Shown in pieces: positions 36,422 to 45,707 of a stretch of DNA of 64,000 nt (position 1 is the stretch's first letter; each line of letters opens with the position of its first letter). A model generated the notes under the pieces. It was not told the origin of the DNA. It worked only from the letters and a program-made list of their open reading frames with translations, and made no database searches. This DNA comes from Planctomycetaceae bacterium (GTDB lineage: Bacteria; Planctomycetota; Planctomycetia; Planctomycetales; Planctomycetaceae), in contig PBSL01000006.1 in the NCBI GenBank assembly GCA_002726205.1, forward strand, positions 35,205 to 99,204, given 5' to 3'. The translations under genes and the position numbers were made by a program.

Positions 36422-37897
36422 TCAGCGGACGCGCCGCCTGTTCTCGAATCGGATCTGTGTCAGACCCGCGGGTTTCTTGTTGGCCAGCCCGATCCGGCTC
36501 CTCAGTAGACCTGACAATCGTTGTCGTGTCCCTGCCATCTTCTCGTCTTGCCAGAGGTTGATCAGTTCCTCCGGATCACTCTGTCGATCATACAACTCGG
36601 CGCCGGCAGCTCCGTCGGTCCCCCACTCGGTGTAACGGTAGCGTGCGGTTCGCAGGCTGTACCCCGTGGCATATTGCGTCAGGGCCGACTCACGAACCGT
36701 TCGCTTTGGATCGGTCAACAAGGGCAGCAAACTGACACCAGAGACGGTTCCGGGAGTCTTCAGCCCGCAGAGTCCGGCCAGGGTCGGATAGAAATCCACC
36801 ATCTCGGCCAGCCCTTCCGTGGTCTGCCCCCTGGCCGTGACCCCGGGCCCGGCGATGATCAAGGGCACCCGGTCGGCGTTCTCGAACAGTGTTGTCTTCT
36901 GGTAATGGCCGTGCTCACCCATGTGGTATCCATGGTCGGAAGTGAATATCACCACGGTGTTGCCTTCCAGGCCGCTGCGTCGCAATTGATCGAGGATGCG
37001 ACCAAGCTGCACATCGGCAAAGGTAATCGACGCGTAGTAGGCCTGGATCGCCTGGCGAGCAAGTTCCTCCCGAAGATTGACCTGGTCCTTCTTTCTCAGA
37101 ATCGTTCTCTGTGCCGGTTTCGGCAACGCCTTGGCATACCCTGCCGGGACCTTCGGTACCTGGATCGATTCCGTCGGGTAAAGGTCGAAATATTTCTTCG
37201 GAGCGACGAAAGGCGTATGAGGACGGAACAGTCCCACGGCCAGGAAAAACTGCTGTCCTGAACGACCGTATTTCTTCAGCAAGCCGACCGCTGCGGTTGC
37301 CGCAATTCCGTCGGTCTGCTCCTCGTCGCGACCGTCAGCGGCCAACCAACTGAGTGTTCCACCAAACTGTCCCGGCCGCAACGAGAAGATCTTCGACTCG
37401 TCATCGACATCGCGGCCCCGTGGATTGATCGTCGCATTCCAGGAATACGGATCGTCGTGACCACTGGTGCCAATATGGCGTGGCACGTTGTAGTGGTAGA
37501 TCTTGCCGATCCGTGTCGCGAAATAACCATTACGACGAAACATCTGTGGAATCGTCACGACATTCGGAATGTGCTCCCTGATGTAGATCGCATTGCGCCG
37601 GACGAGTGTCTGGTCGGGGTACATCCCCGTCATAAACGACGCACGACTCGGGCCACACAAGGGAAACTGGCAGAAGGCGGAGGCGAACCTCACTCCGCGA
37701 GCGGCCAGGCGATCAATGTTCGGCGTCTTGACCAGCCGGTGACCATAACAGCCGATGTCGCAATTCAGGTCGTCGCAGACCAGGAACAGTACGTTGGGCT
37801 TGCTGTTCTCGGCGGCCAGCCCCTGGCCAACCCAACTGTCCGGCCACACGGTCAGCAGGCAGACAACGGCGAGACCGATTCGGGTCGACAGACGCAT
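36422..37897 (-). CDS. Sulfatase (iduronate-2-sulfatase-like)
   Basis: About 491 residues from ATG 37897 (GGAG 9 nt upstream; signal peptide IGLAVVCLLTVWPDSWVGQGLA). Motifs: PNVLFLVCDDLNCDIGCYGH, catalytic PLCGPSRASFMTG (canonical C-x-P-S-R), FATRIGKIYH, and VIFTSDHGYHMGEHGHYQKTTLFE. The last segment and the N-terminal DDLNCDIGCYG are characteristic of the iduronate-2-sulfatase-like group, so sulfated uronic acid polymers are the likely target (inference). Confidence 0.93.
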   Translation of the reverse strand: MRLSTRIGLAVVCLLTVWPDSWVGQGLAAENSKPNVLFLVCDDLNCDIGCYGHRLVKTPNIDRLAARGVRFASAFCQFPLCGPSRASFMTGMYPDQTLVRRNAIYIREHIPNVVTIPQMFRRNGYFATRIGKIYHYNVPRHIGTSGHDDPYSWNATINPRGRDVDDESKIFSLRPGQFGGTLSWLAADGRDEEQTDGIAATAAVGLLKKYGRSGQQFFLAVGLFRPHTPFVAPKKYFDLYPTESIQVPKVPAGYAKALPKPAQRTILRKKDQVNLREELARQAIQAYYASITFADVQLGRILDQLRRSGLEGNTVVIFTSDHGYHMGEHGHYQKTTLFENADRVPLIIAGPGVTARGQTTEGLAEMVDFYPTLAGLCGLKTPGTVSGVSLLPLLTDPKRTVRESALTQYATGYSLRTARYRYTEWGTDGAAGAELYDRQSDPEELINLWQDEKMAGTRQRLSGLLRSRIGLANKKPAGLTQIRFENRRRVR

Positions 37898-37984
37898 CAC
37901 GGGATTCTCCTGAACACTTCTCCTGTGGACAATCTGGTTGTCCGTCACTGGACGACCGATTGTCAAGCCGATACGCCCCCTGGG

Positions 37985-38980
37985 CTAGTGCACCGCCAGC
38001 AGGTCGCGACGGACTTCGGTCAGGGCATCGATCAGATCGACCATCGACTGAAATCGATCACCTGGGTGTTTGGCAACCGCACGCAGGACGAGCAATTCGA
38101 GAGCCTCGGGAATCTCGCGGCCCGGAGCCACCTGCCGCAGTGGCTCGGGTTCATTGTGCAGGATCTTGTCGAACGTCTGGCGAACCGTTCGTCCACGAAA
38201 TGGTTCGCGAAAGGTCAACGCCTCGTAAAGCACCACCCCGATGTTGAAAATGTCGGAACGTTCGTCGAGATGCTGCTTGCCGAGGACCTGCTCGGGAGAC
38301 ATGTACAACGGGGTGCCCGGTCGCTGGCCAACCCGAGTCAGTGGCGTGAGTTCCTGGTCGAGATCCGCATCCACTGCAGGATTCTCTACGCCGGTGACAT
38401 CCAGATCGGCAACCCCCCAGACCTTGGAAACACCCCAGTCAAGCACGATCACTTCCCCAAATTCGCCCACCCAGATGTTCTCGGGTTTAAGGTCCCGATG
38501 GATGACCCCGTGAGCATGAGCATAGGCGCTGGCCTGGCAGGCCTGGATCACGATGTCGATCAATCGCTGAGGTGGATAGTCCCTGGCCGTCAGTCGGTCG
38601 TTCCAACTCAGGCGCTGGAGGATTTTGAACAGGTCTTCACCGGCGATGCACTTCATGGTGAAGTACAACCGCCCGTCCTCGTAGCGACCGATCTCGTAGA
38701 CGGGAACCGTGTTGGGATGTTGCAGTTGCGCAGTGACACGCGCCTCCCTGAGAAATCTGCGACGTTCTTCCACGTCTGTCGCCCAGTCGGGCAGCAGCGT
38801 CTTCATTGCCACCTTGCGACCCATGATCGCATCCCAGCAGGACCGCAATTCGGCTTTCGCCCCGCGCGCCATCGGCTGAAAATCACGATATTTCTCGAGG
38901 CCAACTGGCAGCGTCTCGGGAAGATCCGGATCGGTCGATGCCAACACGATGCGTGGATAGGGATCGGAGGCATCGGACAT
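37985..38980 (-). CDS. Serine/threonine protein kinase with a degenerate glycine loop
   Basis: About 331 residues from ATG 38980; an ATG at 39031 is in frame but has no ribosome site, so the start is tentative. Kinase motifs in order: ATP-binding Lys in GRKVAMKTL (Lys60), helix C Glu in FLREARV (Glu79), HRDLKPEN (161-168), DWG in VLDWGVSKV in place of DFG, and TPLYMSPEQ. The glycine-rich loop is eroded (MARGAKAELRSC). There is no membrane segment or sensor domain, which is unusual for planctomycete kinases, which are often fused to such regions. Its target is unknown. Confidence 0.88.
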   Translation of the reverse strand: MSDASDPYPRIVLASTDPDLPETLPVGLEKYRDFQPMARGAKAELRSCWDAIMGRKVAMKTLLPDWATDVEERRRFLREARVTAQLQHPNTVPVYEIGRYEDGRLYFTMKCIAGEDLFKILQRLSWNDRLTARDYPPQRLIDIVIQACQASAYAHAHGVIHRDLKPENIWVGEFGEVIVLDWGVSKVWGVADLDVTGVENPAVDADLDQELTPLTRVGQRPGTPLYMSPEQVLGKQHLDERSDIFNIGVVLYEALTFREPFRGRTVRQTFDKILHNEPEPLRQVAPGREIPEALELLVLRAVAKHPGDRFQSMVDLIDALTEVRRDLLAVH

Positions 38981-39176
38981 GAGCGGTCCCAGAAGGCGGA
39001 CCCGAAAAGCCGGCCAATCGGGTGTCGCCATCACCACAACGGTTCAGCGGCACCCCATTCTGCCCACGGTCGAGAGATGTAGGCCGGTGCGTACTATATA
39101 GCACAGTCCCTTCCACAGCAGTGGCAATCTCGGACCGGAGGCCTCGCGCGACGGCCACCGGCTCCTGGTCGTCCTT

Positions 39177-40316
39177 CTAGTGCCTGGCGCTCAGTGCCTG
39201 CAAATCAATCCTCGCCACTCCCACGTCTTCCTTGTTGATCGAATAGGCCACGTGCAGGAAATCCCGGAAGATCACCGCGTGCGGATACTGCCAACCATCA
39301 AGTTTGTGCTTGCCATCGAATCGGCGAGTCGTCGGCGCATTCTTGACGATCCAGGCCCTGTCGAAAACACGACCATCCTTGCTGAGGGCGAGAGTGAGAA
39401 TCGATCGATCAAGCCGTTTTGAAGATGCATTGTTGATCAGGAAATACTGACCGTCGGGAAGCCTTCCGGTCGCGTGTCGAGCCAGGGAATCGGGAAAATT
39501 CGTCTTCAGAGGCAGGCCCCACGTCTTGCCTCCGTCATCACTGTGGCTGACATACAAGGTCCCGCTGTAGTTTCGAAAAGGGCTCACCACGCGTCCGTTC
39601 GCCAACACAAAAGGGGCTGGTTCGGTATACCCGAAGACCGAGAGATCACCGGGCGGGATTTTCGCGAGAGTCCAACCCGACAGACCATTCTTTTTCCGTG
39701 TCAGATACATCGCCATTCGGCCCTTCGTACGTGCCGAGCCCACGTGTTCCCCGGCCAGCAACAATCCTCCACCGGGAACCGGGATCGGTGCGGAGATAAA
39801 GAATCCCGGAACCAGTCGTTGCGGCGACGACCATGCCTTGCCGTCGCTCGACGTCCTGGCCCACAACGCGGTTGCCCCGTCAAAGTTGGTCCCCCCGGTC
39901 ACCGTGTACATCGCCACCACCTGCTGGCCATTGACCACCCAGCCCGCGGCCACGCACGCGCCGCGTTCGAGAGGATCACTGGCCAGCACGCGGGGTTCGG
40001 ACCAGTCTCGCCCGTTTTCGCTAGCCGAGAACAGGATCCGCTGTCCGGCCTCATCCTCCCCGACCTTTCCGTTGGACCACATGCAGAGCAACCGTTTGCC
40101 GTAGCGAACGAGATTGGGATGGTGGCAAAACTGGTAGGAGTCTTTTCTGGCCTTGTACAACACCGCCACTTCCGAGGGCAGCTGTTTCAGGCCCAGTGTT
40201 CGAGTCTTCGACATGTCGAAGACTCCCGGACTGACCCGCAAAGACGGTTCCTGGGCCAGCAGTGGAACGCCCACGCAAGCAAACAGTGCCGCCGCGCAGC
40301 ACCTCCTCCAGGTCAT
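39177..40316 (-). CDS. Secreted sialidase-like propeller protein
   Basis: About 379 residues from ATG 40316, which overlaps the stop codon of the creatininase gene (ATGA). A signal peptide (WRRCCAAALFACVGVPLLAQ) is followed by a propeller-like repeat pattern: HHPNLVRYGKRLLCMWSNG, FSASENGRDWSEPR, TSSDGKAWSSPQR, SHSDDGGKTWGLP and ALSKDGRVFDRA are Asp-box-like turns. It is probably a glycan-active or binding protein of the neuraminidase-like superfamily. The overlap with creatininase argues for one operon and perhaps one pathway. Confidence 0.8.
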   Translation of the reverse strand: MTWRRCCAAALFACVGVPLLAQEPSLRVSPGVFDMSKTRTLGLKQLPSEVAVLYKARKDSYQFCHHPNLVRYGKRLLCMWSNGKVGEDEAGQRILFSASENGRDWSEPRVLASDPLERGACVAAGWVVNGQQVVAMYTVTGGTNFDGATALWARTSSDGKAWSSPQRLVPGFFISAPIPVPGGGLLLAGEHVGSARTKGRMAMYLTRKKNGLSGWTLAKIPPGDLSVFGYTEPAPFVLANGRVVSPFRNYSGTLYVSHSDDGGKTWGLPLKTNFPDSLARHATGRLPDGQYFLINNASSKRLDRSILTLALSKDGRVFDRAWIVKNAPTTRRFDGKHKLDGWQYPHAVIFRDFLHVAYSINKEDVGVARIDLQALSARH

Positions 40317-41095
40317 GGCTTCAAAACGATGCGATGGTCCCATGTCAGGAACTCCTCGATGAACTTCACGACTTCCGTCGCACCGGCGGACAGCAGAGTT
40401 TCTCCTTTGTCCGTCGTTGCCTTTTCCGGTGAACCCATTGCTCCGGTGGGTGTCAGTCGATGGAACCGGCCGGCGACGGTGACCTTGCCACCCAGTTCGG
40501 AATGGTAAAACGGGCTCTCGATCACCGGACTTCCGGCCTGGGCCTGGTCCATGTGAACCAGTTCCCCTTTGACCACCAGCATCATCGACGTCTCGTACTC
40601 GCACGCGTGGGAAACGAACGCAGTCTCCAGGCCATGGGTCTCACTGCCGTATCCGGCCAGTTCCCAGTAACTGGAAAACGCCAGCAGCAGCCCGTCCACA
40701 TCGTCACACGAATTGGCCAACTCGGTGATCGCGACTGTCCCCGGCGCAATATTTCCCCCGTGGCCGTTGAGCAACAGGATCCGTCGAAATCCGGCCTGGA
40801 CATAGCATCGCACGACTTGCTTGAGGACCTCCACGTACAGGGTGTTGGGCAGCGACACGGTGCCGGGAAAATCGAGATGATGATCCGACGCGCCGACCCA
40901 GAGTGTCGGTGTCAGCATCACCTCGTCGGGCAACGCCCGCTCAACTCGCTCGGCCACCTCCGTGACCAGATACGTGTCGGTGAGCAACGGCAGGTGATGC
41001 CCGTGCTGCTCGAATGCGGCAACCGGGCACACCACGACAACCTTGTCCTTGTCCATTTCCTCAACGTCCACCCATCGGCAGTCACCATAACGCAT
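40313..41095 (-). CDS. Creatininase family amidohydrolase
   Basis: 260 residues, typical of the family, with no signal peptide. Metal ligands are visible: E-x-H in AFEQHGHHLPLLTD (Glu29, His31, Asp40), and LLLNGHGGN with its His and Asn. The family cleaves cyclic amides or formamides, for example creatinine or folate- and mycofactocin-type precursors; the true substrate is unknown. It is divergent from the PSCyt2/PSD1 gene at 41240 and overlaps a secreted sialidase-like gene downstream. Confidence 0.9.
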   Translation of the reverse strand: MRYGDCRWVDVEEMDKDKVVVVCPVAAFEQHGHHLPLLTDTYLVTEVAERVERALPDEVMLTPTLWVGASDHHLDFPGTVSLPNTLYVEVLKQVVRCYVQAGFRRILLLNGHGGNIAPGTVAITELANSCDDVDGLLLAFSSYWELAGYGSETHGLETAFVSHACEYETSMMLVVKGELVHMDQAQAGSPVIESPFYHSELGGKVTVAGRFHRLTPTGAMGSPEKATTDKGETLLSAGATEVVKFIEEFLTWDHRIVLKP

Positions 41096-41239
41096 CGCAC
41101 CGGCCCCATCTCACTTGGCTGAAACACAACGACAGATTGCTCTCATCGCATTTTACCTGCCAGAATGGTACCTGAAAGCCTGTCGACGCCGGACCGTTGC
41201 CCGCCGCCGCCATTTCTCCATTCGAATGGCTTGTCTGTT

Positions 41240-44143
41240 ATGCCACGCCGCTGCGCGTTGTTTCTGCTGGCCGTTCTCGCCTGCCTGCCTTCCCTGGCGT
41301 CGGCACAGACTGCCTGGCCATTCACACCGCTGGGCGATCCGCCACTGCCACAGGTTTCAGACACCGCATGGTGCCGTAACGGTATCGACCACTTCATCCT
41401 TGGCAGTCTCGAAGCCGCCGGGCTCACGCCGGCCACTGCCGCTTCCCGTGAGACCCTGCTGCGGAGAGTCTATTTCGACCTCATTGGCCTGCCACCAACA
41501 CCTCAAGAGCGAAAGGCCTTCCTGGCGGACACCTCAGCATCCGCCTACCAGACGGTTGTCGATCGCCTGCTGCGCGATCCTCGACACGGTGAACGCTGGG
41601 CCCGCTTCTGGCTGGACCTCGCTCGTTACGCCGACACCGCCGGCTACGAGGGAGACCCCGACCTGCCTCACACCTGGCGTTACCGCGACTACGTCATCGA
41701 CAGCCTCAACCGCGACAAACCTTACGACTTGTTCATTCGCGAACAACTGGCCGGAGACGAATTCGAGAACGTACTCGGGGCCGGCGAGTTGCCGCTGCCC
41801 AACCCGGAACGCGTCGTGGCAATGACGTTCCTGCGACTCGCGCCCTTCACCGAACCACGTGGTGACGAAACACGACACGAAATGCTCAGCGAGATGACCT
41901 CTACGGTTGGGTCGGTGTTCCTGGGTCTCACCGTGGGCTGCGCCAAGTGTCACGACCACAAACACGACGACATCCCCACCAGAGACTTCTATCGGCTCAA
42001 GGCCTTCTTCGCGACCGTCGCGATTCCTCCGCCCCTGCGCGGCGACGGCTTCCAGATCGGCGGTGGGCTCCCGGCCAGGTTCTATCGCAAGAATGAACAG
42101 GCCTGGGCCGAGGCAACGCGAAAGGCACACGCGGCCGAGATTGATACCGCGAAAACCGAATTGGCCGCGCTCAAGTCCCGGCTCTCCAAATCACTCAACG
42201 CAACAGCCGGCTTTGCGTTGCAGAGCATGGGGGGAAAACTCGGAAACAACTACTTCTTCGACGTGCTGTCGGTCAATGACGGCAAGCGGCACACCTCAAT
42301 CGTCAGCTCAAACGGGTCCACCTGGAGCTTTGAGACTGATGGCCACAGGGCCAGGCAACTCGAATCTCTCTCGGGCACCAATTCCGGCCACTGGTTCGCG
42401 GACCTCGTCAACCCCACCTCCATCAGTCTCGGCCAGCATACCGCCGGCAGCGGTACACCGAGGCAGTCCGGTCACGAGGGAACTTTTGGTGACGTCTTAG
42501 TCTACGACCACCCTTTGAGTTCCGCCGAGAGACTGCAACTGCATCGCTACATCCGCGAGAAGTACGACGTTGCGTCACAACCGCCGACCGATCCACCAAG
42601 AATGGGTCTGCGGTTCTGGATGAATGCCGCCGACCTCGACGGCAACCCCTCCACACCAAATCCCCAGACGGGCACGGCAGTAGCACGCTGGGCCGACCCC
42701 GTCAGCGGTATTGCCCTGGTGCAGGACAACAAGTCGCTACAGCCGCGGTTGGCCACGCTCGGACGGACCAAGGCTGCCGGAATCGCTTTCGACAAGAGCT
42801 TCCTGAAAGGTTCAGTCGCCGCATCACAGTTCCTGGAAGATCAACAGGGTTCGATTGTCGTCGTCTTCTCGGCGACACACCAGGAAGAAGGCTATGGCCT
42901 GGAGGTCGGTGGCGGTGGAATGTTCTTGAGCACGGCGATTTACCCCAGTGCCAGGAAATCCCGTTCACTGGAGGCTGTGATCAACGATTCCCGGTCTCTG
43001 GAGATCAGCGAGGTCGATCGACGCCGGTACCGGTATCTCTCGACTCGCGGCCAGGCGATCGCACAGGACCTGAAGCGACTGCAACCGCTGGCGATGTCCT
43101 TGCGACATACATTCGGACCTCCCTACGAACCCGGTGTCCCCACCTCGCGGGTGATGGTGCGGGGCGAATACAACAACCCCGGAGAGGTGGTCGAACCGGG
43201 GTTCCTGAGCTGCATCACCGGGCATCAGAAACCTGCACCGATCCGGTTGGATCCGTTCAAGCGATGGCCCACCCGAAGTCGCCGCATGGCCCTGGCCCGG
43301 TGGATTGCCAGCAAGAACAACCCGTTGACTGCCCGCGTGATGGTCAATCGCCTTTGGCACTGGCATTTCGGCCAGGGAATCGTCTCCACACCCAGTGACT
43401 TCGGTTCGCTGCGAACCGGTCCCAGCCACGAACAACTGCTCGACTGGCTCGCGCGTCGTTTCCTCGACGGTGGATGGAGCCTGCGCGCCGTGCACCGCCT
43501 GATGGTGTTGTCAGCAGCGTACCAGCAGTCGTCACTGATCGCTCATGCCAGAGCCAGTCGCCTCGATCCCGACAACCGGCTTCTGTGGCGATTCCAACGC
43601 CGTCGCCTCGAGGCCGAAGCCGTGCGCGACAGCGTGCTCGCGGCCAGTGGCCGACTTAACCCGGAACACTACGGCCTGCCGATCTTCCCGCAATTGCCCG
43701 ACGACGTCGGCGAGCGGGTGAAATGGAAACAAAGCAAGTGGCATACACAATACGACAAGCGGAGCCGAAAACGCAGCATCTACATCTACCAGCAGCGATC
43801 ACTGAGCATGCCGTTCATGCAGGCCTTCGACTCACTGGTGTGCGAGGAGACTCGTCCAAAACGACGAACCTCGATCACTCCTCTCCAGGCGTTGGCCATG
43901 TACAACGGGCAATTCGTCAATGAGGAAGCCGAGCATTTTTCCGCACGTGTCCGCAAACAGGGCGGTGCCGATCCTGCCGCCCGGATCCGTCAGGCATTCC
44001 TGATCGCCTTCACCCGTCTGCCCACGCCCGAAGAAACGACCCGGCTCAAGGAATTCCTGATCGACTCCGGCCCGCCCGACCAGGCCCTGGTCGGATTGTG
44101 CCGCGTCCTGCTCAACAGCAACGAATTTGTCTACATCGACTGA
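41240..44143 (+). CDS. PSCyt2/PSD1 (DUF1549-DUF1553) protein with inserted ConA-like region
   Basis: About 967 residues from ATG 41240, chosen for the signal peptide (ALFLLAVLACLPSLASAQ); an ATG at 41165 is possible. PSCyt2 (DUF1549) comes first (IDHFILGSLEAAGLTPA, RRVYFDLIGLPPTP, GERWARFWLDLARYADTAGYE), with a haem-like CAKCH site. A ~270-residue insert follows that looks like a concanavalin/LamG-type sandwich, with VLVYDHPLSSAERLQLHRYI in its first part. PSD1 (DUF1553) is last (ALARWIASKNNPLTARVMVNRLWHWHFG, KRRTSITPLQALAMYNGQF). It lacks the PSCyt1 cytochrome domain that often starts such proteins. DUF1501 follows after 6 bp. Confidence 0.9.
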   Translation: MPRRCALFLLAVLACLPSLASAQTAWPFTPLGDPPLPQVSDTAWCRNGIDHFILGSLEAAGLTPATAASRETLLRRVYFDLIGLPPTPQERKAFLADTSASAYQTVVDRLLRDPRHGERWARFWLDLARYADTAGYEGDPDLPHTWRYRDYVIDSLNRDKPYDLFIREQLAGDEFENVLGAGELPLPNPERVVAMTFLRLAPFTEPRGDETRHEMLSEMTSTVGSVFLGLTVGCAKCHDHKHDDIPTRDFYRLKAFFATVAIPPPLRGDGFQIGGGLPARFYRKNEQAWAEATRKAHAAEIDTAKTELAALKSRLSKSLNATAGFALQSMGGKLGNNYFFDVLSVNDGKRHTSIVSSNGSTWSFETDGHRARQLESLSGTNSGHWFADLVNPTSISLGQHTAGSGTPRQSGHEGTFGDVLVYDHPLSSAERLQLHRYIREKYDVASQPPTDPPRMGLRFWMNAADLDGNPSTPNPQTGTAVARWADPVSGIALVQDNKSLQPRLATLGRTKAAGIAFDKSFLKGSVAASQFLEDQQGSIVVVFSATHQEEGYGLEVGGGGMFLSTAIYPSARKSRSLEAVINDSRSLEISEVDRRRYRYLSTRGQAIAQDLKRLQPLAMSLRHTFGPPYEPGVPTSRVMVRGEYNNPGEVVEPGFLSCITGHQKPAPIRLDPFKRWPTRSRRMALARWIASKNNPLTARVMVNRLWHWHFGQGIVSTPSDFGSLRTGPSHEQLLDWLARRFLDGGWSLRAVHRLMVLSAAYQQSSLIAHARASRLDPDNRLLWRFQRRRLEAEAVRDSVLAASGRLNPEHYGLPIFPQLPDDVGERVKWKQSKWHTQYDKRSRKRSIYIYQQRSLSMPFMQAFDSLVCEETRPKRRTSITPLQALAMYNGQFVNEEAEHFSARVRKQGGADPAARIRQAFLIAFTRLPTPEETTRLKEFLIDSGPPDQALVGLCRVLLNSNEFVYID

Positions 44144-44149
44144 GTCACC

Positions 44150-45619
44150 ATGCAACCGTCCCCGGAAACAATCGCCGCCTGTTCATCGGCCCGAGGGTAT
44201 TCATCGCGACGCGATTTTCTCTCCCGATCATGCAATGGGCTGGGGTCGCTGGCCCTGGCCAATCTCGTCGCCAGGGAGGCCCTCGCCGGGCCTCACGACC
44301 CGTTGACTCAACGGCCGGCCCACGAGAAACGCAAGGCCAAGCACTGCATCTTTCTGTTCATGCAGGGCGGTGTCAGCCAGATCGATTCTTTCGATTACAA
44401 GCCGCTGCTCAACCGACTGCACGGCAAGCCACTCAACCGGACACCCAACCTCACCGGTGAACTCCAGGGTCGGCTGACGTTTCCTCACGCCTGCGTCGGC
44501 AGCCCCTTCCGCTTCGCCCGTCACGGACAAAGCGGCCACTACTTCTCCGAACTCTATCCGCAGATGAGTCGCCACGCCGACCGAATGGCATTCATTCACG
44601 GCATCAAGACTGACAACCAGAACCACGGCCCCTCGACCCTGCACGTGACCACCGGCAGCCAGTTCCCGGGAAGCCCGTCGGTGGGATCATGGATGACCTA
44701 CGGCCTGGGGACTGAGAACCAGAACATGCCGGCCTATGTTGCCATCCAGGATCCACGCGGTGCCCCGATGAACGGGGCCGCCGTCTGGGCCAACGGTTAC
44801 CTGCCGGCGGCGCACCAGGGTACGCTGCTCAGGCCCCACGGAACCCCGATCCTCAACCTGGCCCGACCGTCCGGACTCACCCACCGGCAACAACGCAGGG
44901 AACTCGATGCGCTGGATTTCCTCAACCGCCGGCACCTTGCTCACCGCAGCAATGTCTCGGAACTCGAGGCGCGGATCAGCTCCTACGAGCTGGCTTTCCG
45001 CATGCAGGCCCGTGCGCCCGGCGTCGTTGATCTGACACGCGAGCCTGAACATATCCACAGACTCTACGGGCTCGACAATCCGGCCACCGCCAATTTCGGG
45101 CGGCAGTGTCTGCTGGCCCGCAGGATGGTCGAACACGGTGTCCGCTACACCATGCTGATCCACGGCGTTCAGAACAACGCCTTCAGCTGGGACGACCACG
45201 GTGACGTCCAGGGCCGAATGATTCGTCACACCCGCGAGGTTGATCGACCGGTGGCCGCCCTCCTGACCGATCTCGCGCAACGCGGCCTGCTCGATGAAAC
45301 CCTCGTCGTGTGGGCCTCGGAAATGGGCCGCACTCCGTTCGTCAACGGTTCACTGGGCGGCAAGCCTGGACGAGAGCACAATTCGTGGGCCCTGGTGATG
45401 TGGATGGCCGGTGGCAATGTCCGCGGCGGCGTCCGTGTCGGTCGCACCGACGAATTCGGATTGCGGGCCGCTCATTCTCAAATTCCGGTCCGCAACGTTC
45501 ACGCCACGATCCTCAGCCTGATGGGCCTCGACGACGAGGAACTCCGGTACCTGCACGCGGGCCGACTGCGACAGCTGACCAACATCGGCGGCGAGGTGCT
45601 CACCGAACTGATCGGTTAG
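44150..45619 (+). CDS. DUF1501 family Tat-exported protein
   Basis: 489 residues. A Tat signal (SSRRDFLSRSCNGLGSLALA) precedes a DUF1501 domain: FLFMQGGVSQIDSFDYKP, PHACVGSPFRFARHGQSGHYFSE in the N-terminal half, NFGRQCLLARRMVEHGVRY, WDDHGDVQ, VVWASEMGRTPFV and GREHNSW. The product is 6 bp from the PSCyt2/PSD1 stop codon, so the two form a translationally close pair, the usual planctomycete arrangement. The biochemical function of the pair is not established. Confidence 0.93.
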   Translation: MQPSPETIAACSSARGYSSRRDFLSRSCNGLGSLALANLVAREALAGPHDPLTQRPAHEKRKAKHCIFLFMQGGVSQIDSFDYKPLLNRLHGKPLNRTPNLTGELQGRLTFPHACVGSPFRFARHGQSGHYFSELYPQMSRHADRMAFIHGIKTDNQNHGPSTLHVTTGSQFPGSPSVGSWMTYGLGTENQNMPAYVAIQDPRGAPMNGAAVWANGYLPAAHQGTLLRPHGTPILNLARPSGLTHRQQRRELDALDFLNRRHLAHRSNVSELEARISSYELAFRMQARAPGVVDLTREPEHIHRLYGLDNPATANFGRQCLLARRMVEHGVRYTMLIHGVQNNAFSWDDHGDVQGRMIRHTREVDRPVAALLTDLAQRGLLDETLVVWASEMGRTPFVNGSLGGKPGREHNSWALVMWMAGGNVRGGVRVGRTDEFGLRAAHSQIPVRNVHATILSLMGLDDEELRYLHAGRLRQLTNIGGEVLTELIG

Positions 45620-45707
45620 CCGTAGCCACAGGCCTTCTTCGCCCCACGGCACCACAGTCCTCGCCCGCGTCCCGCGACGGCGTTCTTCCGCCGGGCCCAC
45701 GGACTAG

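Noticed and set aside
37457..39082. Plus-strand open frame of 541 codons
   Set aside because: Antisense to the sulfatase and kinase genes, both of which show full family motifs.
39088..39100. TATATAGTACGCA on the minus strand, sharing 11 bp with a plus-strand site at 16152, as a shared promoter
   Set aside because: No proper -35 at 16-18 bp was found for either copy, and two copies could be chance.
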